From: Planctomycetaceae bacterium
GTDB taxonomy: Bacteria > Planctomycetota > Phycisphaerae > Phycisphaerales > SM1A02
NCBI GenBank assembly: GCA_027483065.1
Contig: JAIXVI010000206.1
Location: 1-32,495, forward strand
DNA: 32,495 nucleotides
Reading direction: 5' to 3'
The notes beneath the pieces are model-generated. The model did not search any database and had not been told where the DNA came from. It saw only the letters and a program-made list of their open reading frames with translations. The position numbers were made by a program, and so were the translations under genes. This document shows positions 1 through 9,746 of the stretch, piece by piece (position 1 is the stretch's first letter; every line of letters starts with the position of its first letter).

Positions 1-1348
<1,348 letters not shown>

Positions 1349-1686
1349 GCGTCTACCGAGTGCCGTGACTATCAAAGACAGCCCGCCCCAGTCTGGATCA
1401 CAACCTCACTGCATTGATGAGGTTAACGCTCGACCCACAATTGGAATCGAACGCAGTCGCCTAGCGCTCATATCTCGGTGCGATTACTCGCTGCACGTAC
1501 AGTCAACCGAGCCCTGTTTCCAGCACTCAACTTGCCTGCCGCACAGCATCGCGACAATTTGCACTTTCATAACTTGTCAAAGAATCAACGAAGCGGGGTC
1601 TCCAGCTTCGCGCACAAACTTAAGCCTGGATGAACCAAACTCTTGTTTGTATTCCGTTTCGCGTCCCTTGCGGGCCGTTCTGCGGA
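1349..1686 (-). other. 5' leader of the 23S rRNA precursor
   Basis: About 340 nt separate the predicted transcription start from the mature 23S end. The stretch contains no 16S or tRNA gene. It holds a boxA-like element and a 7-bp hairpin (1402-1408 with 1418-1424). The processing stem that should join the leader to the 3' flank cannot be checked because the 3' side is outside the window. Confidence 0.6.
1573..1586 (-). promoter_or_regulatory. boxA-like antitermination element in the 23S leader
   Basis: The minus-strand sequence GATTCTTTGACAAG resembles the TGYTCTTTGAaaA boxA found in rRNA leaders and 16S-23S spacers of many bacteria, where NusB/NusE bind the RNA to load the antitermination complex. 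It lies about 100 nt downstream of the predicted start site, as expected for a leader element. The assignment rests on similarity only. Confidence 0.5.
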
Positions 1687-1692
1687 GGGGCA

Positions 1693-1720
1693 ATGATAGC
1701 GAAATCCAAACTGCTGTCAA
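1693..1720 (-). promoter_or_regulatory. sigma70-type promoter of the 23S rRNA
   Basis: On the minus strand TTGACA (1715-1720) is followed after 16 bp by TATCAT (1693-1698). The -35 is a perfect consensus and the -10 is one base off, by far the best promoter in the region. The predicted start is near 1686, giving a leader of about 340 nt to the mature 23S end. Confidence 0.75.
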
Positions 1721-1948
1721 TGCCTTTAAGTGACGGGATGAGATTTTTTTCGGGGTCGGCATATTGGACGCTTATTCAGGTCTCAATATTCGATTCGCGC
1801 CCCAGATCAGGGTGCTGATCGATACCAATGAGGCGCGCGCGGGGACGAAACCGTCCTACGGACACCCATTTCGAGTGTTCTCAGCCCTCTTTAACTGTTT
1901 CTGGTGCACTTTGACCTGAGTTTTCCACAGGGTGTCCTCCAAAACGAG
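1721..1948. other. Intergenic stretch with no recognised gene
   Basis: Between the pilus operon terminator and the 23S promoter I find no coding region or tRNA. A second, poorer promoter-like pair exists on the minus strand (TTGAGA 1781-1786, TATGCC 1758-1763, 17-bp spacer) and could be an upstream P1 promoter for the rRNA, but its -10 is weak. Confidence 0.4.
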
Positions 1949-1972
1949 CGCGGGCCGCAATTGCGGCCCGCG
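1949..1972 (-). terminator. Hairpin terminator of the pilus operon
   Basis: A perfect 24-bp palindrome (arms CGCGGGCCGCAA and TTGCGGCCCGCG) starts 46 nt after the stop codon of the last pilus gene. On the minus strand it is followed by GCTCGTTTTGG, so the U-tract is short. Its placement between the operon end and the 23S promoter supports a terminator role. Confidence 0.65.
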
Positions 1973-2018
1973 TCTCACTGTCTTGATTTCTAGTAACTAC
2001 GGCATCTTCGCGACGCGC

Positions 2019-3968
2019 TTAGGTTCCTGATGGCCCGCGCGGAGGAGGCGATTGAGTCCCTTCTCCCGCTTTGCTGCCGCCATCACCACCGCCGGACTTT
2101 TGCTCTGCCTCGGCTTTCGCAAGCTCGACCTCATCCTGCAAGTTGAGTCGACGATCGCTTCGAACTTCAGCGCTCGGAATTTTGATCTCGTAACGCTTGC
2201 CGCTCTCCGCCTGAATGATCGCAATGGCCGACGCACGGCGATCAGATCCGCCGCGATCAGTTGTGGGATCAGCAACCACATCGACAAGGAAGTAGCCAGT
2301 GCCAGTTGTGCTGTCCTTGCCCGAAATGGCATCGCCCGGCTGAATCGTTACTCGTTCAACTCGACGCTCGCCATCCTTATATGTGTACACCTCGACGCTC
2401 GCTTGGCCGACTCCAAGTCTGCCTTCGCCGGGCACTGCATCTGTTACGAAGAACGCGATGCGCGGAGCGACTGTCACTGGCGCACTCCACTCTGCGATCG
2501 GAGTGTCGATCGTGAACGGGGTCGCGAGCGGCTTCTGCTCCTTGTCGAGCAATCCGGCGTAGGTGAAGAATGGGTTGTAGGCGCGAAGAGCGGCGCGATA
2601 TCGGTAGGTCCGACCTGGCACAACGCCGAGGTCGTGAGCCCAAACAACCAAGCGCTCTTGAGACTTCGGATCGAACGGACCAGTTGCCTTCGAAGATTCG
2701 ACAGATGCTCCGAGTTTTTCGAGTTCCTTCTGCAACGAATCGAGCCGGGCTTTCTTCTCCTTCAGCGCCTTCGTCATCTTGATGCGCTTTTCCTTCGTTG
2801 CCTCATCGCGCGGATCAGCTCCAGATCCGTTGTTCTTTCCTCCGCCCATACCACCACTGAGGCCGCCGCCGCCGAGACCTCCGCCTGGACGATTCTGACC
2901 GCTATTTCCACTTCCGCCGCGATTGCCCCCAGCAGAACCTTCTTGATCGTCGTCTTTCTTCTTGTCGTCCTTGGGAGTGTCCTCCAACGGACCGCCGAGC
3001 TCCTTCAAGTCTTGCTCAAGGCGCGCGACTTCCAATGATTGCTTCGCGACGTTTTTGCGGAGACTGCGAAGCTTGGGATCCTCGCCTTCTTCAACTTCAT
3101 CCGGGTCACTCAACAGCGTTGCAGCACTGAAGTTGCCGCGCTTCGTTGGAATGAACTCCGGCTGCAAAATCGATCGCTGCGTTGACGCGTTTGACAATGC
3201 ATCCCAGACGCCATCGCGGAGCGCCGCATTCTGGTCTCGAAGAATCTCCTGCCGCAGCGTAAACGCGCCAGGGAGAATCTCAACTTGACCTGTCACTCCA
3301 GCGGTGCCATCTGCGAGCACTTCCTGACGCTCAAACACCACATCGACGAGGAAGAGATTGCTGCGATACCACGGAGTTGGGATGGCCTTTGGTTCTTCCT
3401 TTGCGAGTTCGGCGAACATGGCCTTCGCGTCAATCGTGGCGTTTGGAACCAACCACGAAACATCCTCCGAAGCACCAACAAGCGCTAGGAGTTCCTTGGC
3501 CTTGGGGTTTTGCTGAAGGAAACTCTCCTCGACAGTGTCATCGACTTGAATCGTGGCACCCATCTTCGCTGCCGCAAACACCGGAACGTGGAAAATCGCC
3601 GTGTCCGCACCGCCGACCGGCTCAATCTTGCCCTTCGCAAGCCGCGGTTCAATTTGGGGCAGTGCATCGCTTCCGAGTTTGCGGCTTGCAGCCAAAGCCT
3701 CGAATGCTGAATCGTTTAGGCTTTGCGGCAACTTCCCTTTGAGTTGCTCTGCGAGCGGCGTGTTCTCGGTGTCGAGTTTTCGCTTCAGCATCTCCGTCTT
3801 CGTCGCGATTTCGCGATCGAGGTCCCCGAGCGCAACGTTCTTTCCGTCGACTTTGACAGTCGTCGGGAAAAGTTGCCAAACAAGCACGCTGACGAAAACA
3901 ACGCCAGACACGCCGAGAACGATCTTCTCAACATGCTGTTCGAAGAACGAGATGCCTTTGGTCTTCAT
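2019..3968 (-). CDS. Bitopic inner-membrane protein, third gene of the pilus operon
   Basis: This 649-residue protein has a short cytoplasmic N-terminus, one membrane helix at about residues 15-35 and a large periplasmic part. That part includes two charged, probably coiled-coil stretches (about 300-325 and 395-425) separated by a glycine/asparagine-rich, Lys/Asp-rich linker, then a globular C-terminal region and a disordered Gly/Pro tail. The ATG at 3968 is preferred over a GTG nine codons upstream because AGGAAG sits 5-6 nt before it. It follows the PilO-like gene after 181 nt that contain an imperfect GC-rich hairpin, so it may be cotranscribed or have its own promoter. Position and topology suggest a PilO/PilP-type alignment-subcomplex component, but I recognise no domain. 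It is the last gene before the terminator. Confidence 0.8.
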   Translation of the reverse strand: MKTKGISFFEQHVEKIVLGVSGVVFVSVLVWQLFPTTVKVDGKNVALGDLDREIATKTEMLKRKLDTENTPLAEQLKGKLPQSLNDSAFEALAASRKLGSDALPQIEPRLAKGKIEPVGGADTAIFHVPVFAAAKMGATIQVDDTVEESFLQQNPKAKELLALVGASEDVSWLVPNATIDAKAMFAELAKEEPKAIPTPWYRSNLFLVDVVFERQEVLADGTAGVTGQVEILPGAFTLRQEILRDQNAALRDGVWDALSNASTQRSILQPEFIPTKRGNFSAATLLSDPDEVEEGEDPKLRSLRKNVAKQSLEVARLEQDLKELGGPLEDTPKDDKKKDDDQEGSAGGNRGGSGNSGQNRPGGGLGGGGLSGGMGGGKNNGSGADPRDEATKEKRIKMTKALKEKKARLDSLQKELEKLGASVESSKATGPFDPKSQERLVVWAHDLGVVPGRTYRYRAALRAYNPFFTYAGLLDKEQKPLATPFTIDTPIAEWSAPVTVAPRIAFFVTDAVPGEGRLGVGQASVEVYTYKDGERRVERVTIQPGDAISGKDSTTGTGYFLVDVVADPTTDRGGSDRRASAIAIIQAESGKRYEIKIPSAEVRSDRRLNLQDEVELAKAEAEQKSGGGDGGSKAGEGTQSPPPRGPSGT

Positions 3969-4149
3969 AGGTTCTTCCTGCACTTCTGCACCCACATGTT
4001 GTGAGTGACAGGCAATTTCGTTTCAGTTTCTGAACCGCGCCCCTCATCGGGAGCGCCCTACACACAGAACTCGCGAGGCCCGCCGCTTGTTGCGCGAACT
4101 TCTCGTGTCGCCTCGTTTCGCCTCATTGGCGGACGCGCCTACGGACCGC

Positions 4150-5619
4150 TCAGCCACCCTGTGGCGCGGCTGCTCCATCTGCAGACATCGCCCCTTCGGG
4201 TGTCTTGGTTTGGATTCCAAGTGCGGTTCGAAGAACAGCGGGCATGTGCTTCGCCGTCCACTCCCGGAACCAAACAGTCTCAATCGTGGCCGTGACTTCA
4301 CTGACCGGCTCGATGCCGTAGATGTATCCGAGGCGAGCCGCTGCAAAAGCGTCTGCTGGGGCAAGCCGAACGTTGGTGACGGTCATCAAATTCTCGTCTG
4401 CGAGCTTCGCAAAAACGAGTGGCAGTTTCGAAGTCTCCGCGACGAAAGTGACTTCTGCGAGACGGACGTCGTAAATGCCATTCGAGGCGCGACCTGTGAA
4501 GCGCTTCGTGTAGTCTCGCGCAGCCTCGACAGTCGCGTCGATCGCAGGCTCACCAAGGGTTGAAGTTGTCGCAGCAGGTGTTGCTTCGGCAGGAGGCACG
4601 CTTCCGTCTTCGGCGGGGGCTGCTCCATCAGCAGGAACCTCTCCGCCTCCCATCGTCGATGCCTCGCCTGAGGCTGGAGCCGCAGAAGCGACCTCCATCG
4701 GCAGAACGCGCAGCGAAACCAAGCGCTTCACAGGATTGCGAAGCACTGAGTTTTCTGTTCCGCCGTTCGCCGCCTTAAACGCCTCGAGGACATCCGCTGC
4801 GATCCAATACTGCCACTGAAGGTCAAAGAGCAGGCGATCCTGCGCGTCGGCATCCTTCATGTCTTTGAAGAGGCCGGTGATCGCGGGATCGTCTTCGCCC
4901 GGAACAATGAACGCTGCGAGCGAACCGTACATGGAGATGTTGAGCGCGACCTCGTTGCAGATTCCCAAACGAGTGTTGAGAAGCTCCTTCGAAAGGATGT
5001 CCTTCTGCTTCTGCCGCTCTGCTTCATCCTTGATCTTGTCGAGCGAATCGACGCCCGCGCTCGCGATAAAGCTCTTCTCGACGGCAGACACGCGTTCGGC
5101 GATAAAACTGCCGGCTGGAGGCGCTCCCGCGTTGACCTCTTTCAGGAGCTCTTCGTATCGCTTGTTCAGAGCACGGACGAATGTGGTTCGCACACGATCC
5201 GCGTCACCGAAGTTGCGCGGATAGTTGGGAAAAACCGCGCTTGCGACCAACGGCTGGTGCTCAGGCGTGCCCATGTTGCGCACCTTTGCCGCGCCGTAAA
5301 CCCCGATCGAGTCCGACTTCACACCTTCGAGGAGCTTTGTCAACTCTGCGACAGTTTGCTCGTTGGGCAGGCCTTCGAGGCGGACCGACTCTCCGCCAGG
5401 GATTGGAACATCCACAGTGGCGTTGAGCGCCGAAGAAACAGACGAGTACGCCTGAGCCTTGCCGTCGGCCTCGGTCCGCACATTTGCGCCAAACCAATCG
5501 GCCGCGAAGTAGCAGCCAACAGGAACGACGACCACCATCGCTCCAAACACAGCGATCAGCGAATTTGCTTTCGCCCAATCAACCGCGACTTGAACTTGCT
5601 TCGGAAGTTGCTTCGCCAT
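4150..5619 (-). CDS. PilO-like bitopic membrane protein of the type IV pilus operon
   Basis: The 489-residue product has a basic N-terminus, one membrane helix at about 21-42 and a periplasmic remainder with helical, charged stretches (about 160-215) and an Ala/Pro/Glu-rich linker near 320-355. A C-terminal alpha/beta region follows and ends in a low-complexity tail. This topology resembles PilO, which pairs with PilN between the inner-membrane platform and the secretin. Its ATG overlaps the stop of the PilM-PilN gene by one base (TAATG), so the two are translationally coupled and probably partners. It is more than twice the usual PilO length. Sequence similarity to PilO is not obvious by eye, so the name rests on context and topology. 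Confidence 0.85.
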   Translation of the reverse strand: MAKQLPKQVQVAVDWAKANSLIAVFGAMVVVVPVGCYFAADWFGANVRTEADGKAQAYSSVSSALNATVDVPIPGGESVRLEGLPNEQTVAELTKLLEGVKSDSIGVYGAAKVRNMGTPEHQPLVASAVFPNYPRNFGDADRVRTTFVRALNKRYEELLKEVNAGAPPAGSFIAERVSAVEKSFIASAGVDSLDKIKDEAERQKQKDILSKELLNTRLGICNEVALNISMYGSLAAFIVPGEDDPAITGLFKDMKDADAQDRLLFDLQWQYWIAADVLEAFKAANGGTENSVLRNPVKRLVSLRVLPMEVASAAPASGEASTMGGGEVPADGAAPAEDGSVPPAEATPAATTSTLGEPAIDATVEAARDYTKRFTGRASNGIYDVRLAEVTFVAETSKLPLVFAKLADENLMTVTNVRLAPADAFAAARLGYIYGIEPVSEVTATIETVWFREWTAKHMPAVLRTALGIQTKTPEGAMSADGAAAPQGG

Positions 5620-7844
5620 TACTGACCCTCCACCGGCGTCTCTGCCGGAGCCGCTGCGGCGACTTCACCCGCGAGCTTCACTTCAAACGTGATCTTGCCA
5701 ACGTAAATCGTGCTGTCCTTGACAAACACACCTGGGCGCCCCGGTATCGGCGCGAGCTTGTCGAGATCAGCGGGAGCAGCATCCTGCCCCTGCCCTTCTC
5801 CGCGCTTGAACTTGGGATCGCCGCCTCCGACTGCCGCGGCATCATCATTCCCGCCTGGAGCGTTGAATCCGCCTCCTGCACCCGTACCGCCGAGTCGTCC
5901 ACCGGGGCGATTCAACGTGCCGCCTTGGCCCGCTGTACGCTTTCCGGAGAGACCACCGAAGTTGTTACCTCCGTCGGTTCCGCCAGCAGTGAAGGAACCA
6001 CCGGGAGCTGCGAAATTGCCGCCTTCGATCCCCGTGGGCGCTTCGGGCGCGCCGCCCGCGGCTGCTGAGGCGGATTCTTCCGCCGCGAGCGAGCCGTCAG
6101 CACTCACCTTCATCTTGGAGTAGGTCCACTTGACGTTGTCGATGGTGTATGGAACTCCATCGCGCTTCGCGTTCTCCTGCAACCACTTGCCAACGGTTCC
6201 GGCGAAGTGTTCGGCGGGAGAATCACCAGCGTTTGCCTCAACGTTGAGCGTCACCTCGATGACACGCTTGCCGCCGCTGAACTTGTAATTCCCCGAAAGA
6301 TCGCGGAGCAACGTCTGACGGCGCTTGTCGTCGGACATCGAGAGGTCGACGCCATCCGCCACCGCGGAAGAATCATTGCCAGCGGCAACCGCACGGACGG
6401 CGTCATTCACGATGAACGGCCAAACTTCGCGATCCTCAAGCAGCGCGAGCATGTTCTTCGAGCGCGCACCGACGTCGCTCGAAACACTGGCGATGTCGCT
6501 CTTGTACTTATTCGCGCGCTCGACTTGCGACTGTGCAGCGGCCTTTGCAGAAACATCGCCGAGTGCCGCGTTGTCGAGGATCCCTCGCACGAACATCAGG
6601 CCGCCAGCAGCAACGGCAACGGCAGCAGCGGCAGCGAACCAACGCTGCTTCTTCTGCCAAATCTGATTGCGCATGCGATTCAGGGGAAGCAGGTTGACGT
6701 CGATCGCCGCCATGCCGAGGCCCTGGAGCGCAAGGCCGTAGGCCACGGCGAAATTCAGCGTGTACTCGGCAAAGTCCGCAGCTGCAAGGCTTGGCGTCGC
6801 AGGTTCGGACGACTCCGCGCCCTTCTTCGCTTTTGGAGTCGACGGCGTCATGCCATCGATGGTGAGTTTGCGGAATCCGTCAAGGCGTTCGACTTCAAGA
6901 TTCAACTGAATGCCAAGGAACTTGCGGAGTCCTGGGATCTTGAGAGTCGAGCCGAGCCCAAGCACATTCTTGAGCCGAGCTTCCTTGTTTTGCTGACCAT
7001 AGAAACCCAGCGACTTTTGGACGTCACCGACGAGATCGATGAGCACCGGGCGCATGAGACTCATGATGGTCTTCGCGTGCTCACTCGTTGCGCTCTTCTG
7101 CTTGAGATCGTCCGCTTGCTTGTAGCTGAACTTCTGCTCGTTGGTGATGGCCTCGGTGAAGTCATGTCCACCGAGCGGGAACGTACGCATCCAGCAACGC
7201 TTTCCATCGGCGACGATGAGGTCCGTTGCCGAGGTACCGATGTCGACGAGAACGAGAGATTCATTGCGCTCAACGAGATCACGATCAAACGCCATCGCGT
7301 TGTAGAGCGCAACAGGCGAGAGCGTCACAGCGACGGGCGAAATGCCGAGTTTGTCGCTGACAAGCGCGAGGAAATCCTCGAGCGGCTCGCGCTGGATTGC
7401 AAAGATGCCAACATCGACATCAGGCGAATCTTCGCTTGTGAATGCATGGAAATCCCATTCAACCTCGTCGAGAGGGAACGGAATCTGTTGCTCTGCCTCA
7501 TAGCGGACAAGGCTCTCGACCTGCTTTTGGCTCTCAACCGGTGGAAGCTTCGAGAAGCGCGCAAATCCGCGATTCTGCATCCAGCTGAAACTCAAAACGA
7601 CTGGCGAACCTTCGAGTTTCTTTTGCGTCGCGAGTTGCGAGAGCGTCATCTCAAGGACAACGCGCGCCTTGCTAATCGCACCTTCAGCGCCATCGGCACG
7701 CAACTCGGGATTCGTCAAAACGATGTCGTGCTTCTGAACCCAGAAGTCGCGAACGCGAACGCCATCTCCAGCCACCTCGAGCTGAATGGCCTTGACTTCG
7801 TACTGGCCGATCTCAATGCCCCAAGCGGTCTTCGCACTTGCCAT
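5619..7844 (-). CDS. pilM: Type IV pilus assembly PilM-PilN fusion protein
   Basis: Residues 1 to about 370 form an actin-like PilM ATPase: it opens with WGIEIGQYEVKAIQL (phosphate-1 region), has LVLVDIGTSATDLIV at about 197-211 (phosphate-2) and NVLGLGST at about 293-300 (adenosine region). A second module begins at DVNLLP (382-387), the signature with which PilN proteins start and which PilM normally binds. A membrane helix follows at about 403-420, then a periplasmic coiled region and a long Gly/Ala/Pro-rich segment (about 590-690) before a short conserved C-terminus. PilM and PilN are usually separate genes, so here the cytoplasmic ATPase is tethered to its membrane partner. The start has GGAGAG 7 nt upstream. 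It is the first gene of the operon. The PilM call is firm and the PilN part is well supported. Confidence 0.92.
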   Translation of the reverse strand: MASAKTAWGIEIGQYEVKAIQLEVAGDGVRVRDFWVQKHDIVLTNPELRADGAEGAISKARVVLEMTLSQLATQKKLEGSPVVLSFSWMQNRGFARFSKLPPVESQKQVESLVRYEAEQQIPFPLDEVEWDFHAFTSEDSPDVDVGIFAIQREPLEDFLALVSDKLGISPVAVTLSPVALYNAMAFDRDLVERNESLVLVDIGTSATDLIVADGKRCWMRTFPLGGHDFTEAITNEQKFSYKQADDLKQKSATSEHAKTIMSLMRPVLIDLVGDVQKSLGFYGQQNKEARLKNVLGLGSTLKIPGLRKFLGIQLNLEVERLDGFRKLTIDGMTPSTPKAKKGAESSEPATPSLAAADFAEYTLNFAVAYGLALQGLGMAAIDVNLLPLNRMRNQIWQKKQRWFAAAAAVAVAAGGLMFVRGILDNAALGDVSAKAAAQSQVERANKYKSDIASVSSDVGARSKNMLALLEDREVWPFIVNDAVRAVAAGNDSSAVADGVDLSMSDDKRRQTLLRDLSGNYKFSGGKRVIEVTLNVEANAGDSPAEHFAGTVGKWLQENAKRDGVPYTIDNVKWTYSKMKVSADGSLAAEESASAAAGGAPEAPTGIEGGNFAAPGGSFTAGGTDGGNNFGGLSGKRTAGQGGTLNRPGGRLGGTGAGGGFNAPGGNDDAAAVGGGDPKFKRGEGQGQDAAPADLDKLAPIPGRPGVFVKDSTIYVGKITFEVKLAGEVAAAAPAETPVEGQ

Positions 7845-7885
7845 GTCGGTCTCTCCAGTTCTGTCCCCGGTGACGGGGAGGGCGG

Positions 7886-7891
7886 ATGATA
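7886..7891 (-). promoter_or_regulatory. Candidate -10 element of the pilus operon
   Basis: TATCAT on the minus strand is identical to the -10 of the 23S promoter and lies 41 nt before the pilM start codon. No good -35 lies 16-18 bp upstream of it, so this is tentative. Confidence 0.3.
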
Positions 7892-8195
7892 ACGACCCCT
7901 GCTCTGACGGGTCGAGACGAATTTGACTGTTCTCGGACGCTGCACGACTTCGCAGTCATGGAGCGGTTCTCGGACTGCATCACACATGCGGTTTCACAGT
8001 CCTGCGGTTCACCTCCGTTGGTGAGGGCAAGACGAGCGAGGATCACCGGACGGCATGTCCGAATCGCCCCACGCTGACCTTTGATGATGGGTCGAACCTT
8101 GCAATCCGAAGACTGCGCGGCGCGACGTCGACGGGATCATGTGTGACCTGTCTCGCCTGTCTCGCAATCTCGCACAACTTCTTGCGAATCAACGA

Positions 8196-8225
8196 TTGGT
8201 CATGGCACGTAGGAGAAGGTACGCT
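8196..8225 (+). promoter_or_regulatory. Candidate promoter of the S1-domain gene
   Basis: TTGGTC (8196-8201), 18 bp, then TACGCT (8220-8225). It would give a short leader of about 17 nt without a Shine-Dalgarno sequence before the ATG at 8249. Confidence 0.35.
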
Positions 8226-8248
8226 GCGCGGCTCGAGTCGATTCACCA

Positions 8249-9601
8249 ATGTCTAGCGATCCAACCAATACGAATTCGTCCCGTCCCGCCCCGCGTTCCT
8301 CTGGCTTCGATGCCGAACTCGAACGAGAAATCGAGGCCGCGCTTGGCGGCATGTCGATCGAGGAACTTGAAAGCCAAAGCGCCGCACCACGCGGCTCGCA
8401 GCGCGGACGTCAAGTTCGCCAAGGCACGATCATTCGTGTGCACTCGGGTGACGTGTTTGTCGAGTTCGGGCCGCGATCGCAAGGCGTTTGCCCGCTCGCG
8501 CAGTTCCTCGCTGCTGGCGACCAACAACCACCGGTGGTTGGCAGCGAGCGCGGCTTCATTGTCGAGCGCTTCGATCCATTTGAGGGCTTGTCGATCCTCA
8601 GCCTCGAAGGCGCGGTTCAGAAGGCCGATTGGGGAACCCTCGAAATCGGTCAAATCGTCGAAGCCCGCTGCACTGGCATGAACAAGGGCGGCTTGGAAAT
8701 GGAGATCGCGCACCACAAGGGCTTCATGCCCGCAGGTCAGGTCGACGTTCGCCATGTCGCGGACATCTCGGTGTTCATCGGCGAGAAGTTCCCCGTGCAG
8801 ATCGTGGAACTCAACAAGGACAAGAATCGCCTCGTTGTGAGCCGCAAGGCAGTCATCGCGTCGGAGCGTGCAGAACAGCGTGAAAAGCTGCTCGCCGTGC
8901 TTGAAATCGGCCAGACGCGCCAAGCCACGATCACAAGTGTCCAGGCCTACGGCGCGTTTGCGGACATCGGCGGCGTCGATGGCCTCATCCACGTCTCGGA
9001 TCTCTCGCATGAACGCGTGAAGAGCCCGGCTGACGTCGTGAAGGTTGGCGACGTGGTGACCGTGAAGGTCATCAAGTTGGACCTCACGGCAACGCCGCCG
9101 AAGATTGGTCTCGGCCTCAAGCAACTCGTGGCAGACCCAGGCGTCACCGCGATGCAGACGCTTGAAGCAGGTGGCACTGTCACCGGCCGCGTCACGAAGC
9201 TCATGCCGTTCGGTGCGTTCATCGAAATCGCTCCTGGCATCGAAGGCCTCGTGCACATTTCGGAGATCAGCCACGAGCGCATCCCGAGCGTTGATAAGGC
9301 GCTGCGCGCGAATGAAATCGTGACCTGCAAAGTCCTCTCGATCGATGTCGGTAAGAAGCGCATCAGCCTCTCGATCAAGGCCCTCGTTGAGCCACCAGAA
9401 CGTCCTGAGCCCGCGCAAAAAGTCGCCGGCACTGGCGGCGAGCGTCAGGGAACGAAGGCAGACGCCGGCTTCGGCGCGGTCTTCGGTCGCAAGCGTGGCC
9501 GTGATGACTCTCCGGTTGTCGCGCGCGAAGAAGACAACGCGCTCAAGCGCCTCCGCGCCGCATGGGGAAGCGGCAAGGAACTGAAGGGTGGCCTGAGCTG
9601 A
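8249..9601 (+). CDS. Ribosomal protein S1-like RNA-binding protein with four S1 domains
   Basis: The 450-residue protein contains four consecutive S1 (OB-fold) domains at about 54-120, 133-201, 219-292 and 306-378. The last two are the most canonical (AYGAFADIGGVDGLIHVSDL and PFGAFIEIAPGIEGLVHISE). The N-terminal 50 residues are polar. The tail is basic and ends in ALKRLRAAWGSGKELKGG. E. coli S1 has six domains, so this is a shorter S1-type protein and could act as the ribosomal mRNA-binding protein or as an accessory RNA chaperone. The start at 8249 has no Shine-Dalgarno sequence. A 6-bp inverted repeat surrounds the stop codon and a strong hairpin follows 50 nt downstream. Confidence 0.93.
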   Translation: MSSDPTNTNSSRPAPRSSGFDAELEREIEAALGGMSIEELESQSAAPRGSQRGRQVRQGTIIRVHSGDVFVEFGPRSQGVCPLAQFLAAGDQQPPVVGSERGFIVERFDPFEGLSILSLEGAVQKADWGTLEIGQIVEARCTGMNKGGLEMEIAHHKGFMPAGQVDVRHVADISVFIGEKFPVQIVELNKDKNRLVVSRKAVIASERAEQREKLLAVLEIGQTRQATITSVQAYGAFADIGGVDGLIHVSDLSHERVKSPADVVKVGDVVTVKVIKLDLTATPPKIGLGLKQLVADPGVTAMQTLEAGGTVTGRVTKLMPFGAFIEIAPGIEGLVHISEISHERIPSVDKALRANEIVTCKVLSIDVGKKRISLSIKALVEPPERPEPAQKVAGTGGERQGTKADAGFGAVFGRKRGRDDSPVVAREEDNALKRLRAAWGSGKELKGGLS

Positions 9602-9651
9602 CGCTCAGCGCAACTTCAGAGACTTCCCCCTCGTTCCATCCAATGAAAATC

Positions 9652-9681
9652 GACAGGCGCCACACGAATGTGGCGCCTGTC
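9652..9681. terminator. Bidirectional terminator between convergent genes
   Basis: A perfect 13-bp stem (GACAGGCGCCACA with TGTGGCGCCTGTC) closes on a CGAA tetraloop. It is flanked by AATGAAAAT on one side and TCATTT on the other, so weak U-tracts exist in both directions. It lies between the convergent S1-domain and chemoreceptor genes. Confidence 0.85.
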
Positions 9682-9710
9682 TCATTTGGAGCGAAAGCAC
9701 TGACTGCGTT

Positions 9711-9746
9711 GGCTTACGTGCCGACCTCTCCTTACGTGCCCACCTT
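9711..9746. repeat. 18-bp tandem duplication spanning the chemoreceptor stop codon
   Basis: Two 18-bp units (9711-9728 and 9729-9746) agree at 14 positions, with the shared core CTTACGTGCC. Read on the minus strand, the true stop TAA at 9734-9732 is followed 18 nt later by another in-frame TAA at 9716-9714, each preceded by GGCACG. Confidence 0.8.

Larger units (their letters stand above)
7845..8248. other. Divergent intergenic region between the pilus operon and the S1-domain gene
   Basis: These 404 bp separate two divergent transcription units. I find no convincing gene in them. They hold a small hairpin in the pilus-operon leader (CCCCGGTGACGGGG, 7865-7878), a candidate -10 for the pilus operon and a candidate promoter for the S1-domain gene. 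The rest is unexplained. Confidence 0.5.

Noticed and set aside
1640-1664. Minus-strand AGAGTTTGGTTCATCCAGG, recalling the 5' end of 16S rRNA
   Set aside because: The similarity stops after about 20 nt and the following sequence does not match 16S at all, so a 16S remnant is not supported.
6207-7889. 560-codon plus-strand frame
   Set aside because: It is antisense to pilM-pilN, has a composition rich in Arg/His/Glu typical of a mirrored frame, and lacks any motif.
8243-9418. 391-codon minus-strand frame
   Set aside because: It is antisense to the four-domain S1 protein, which has unmistakable motifs.
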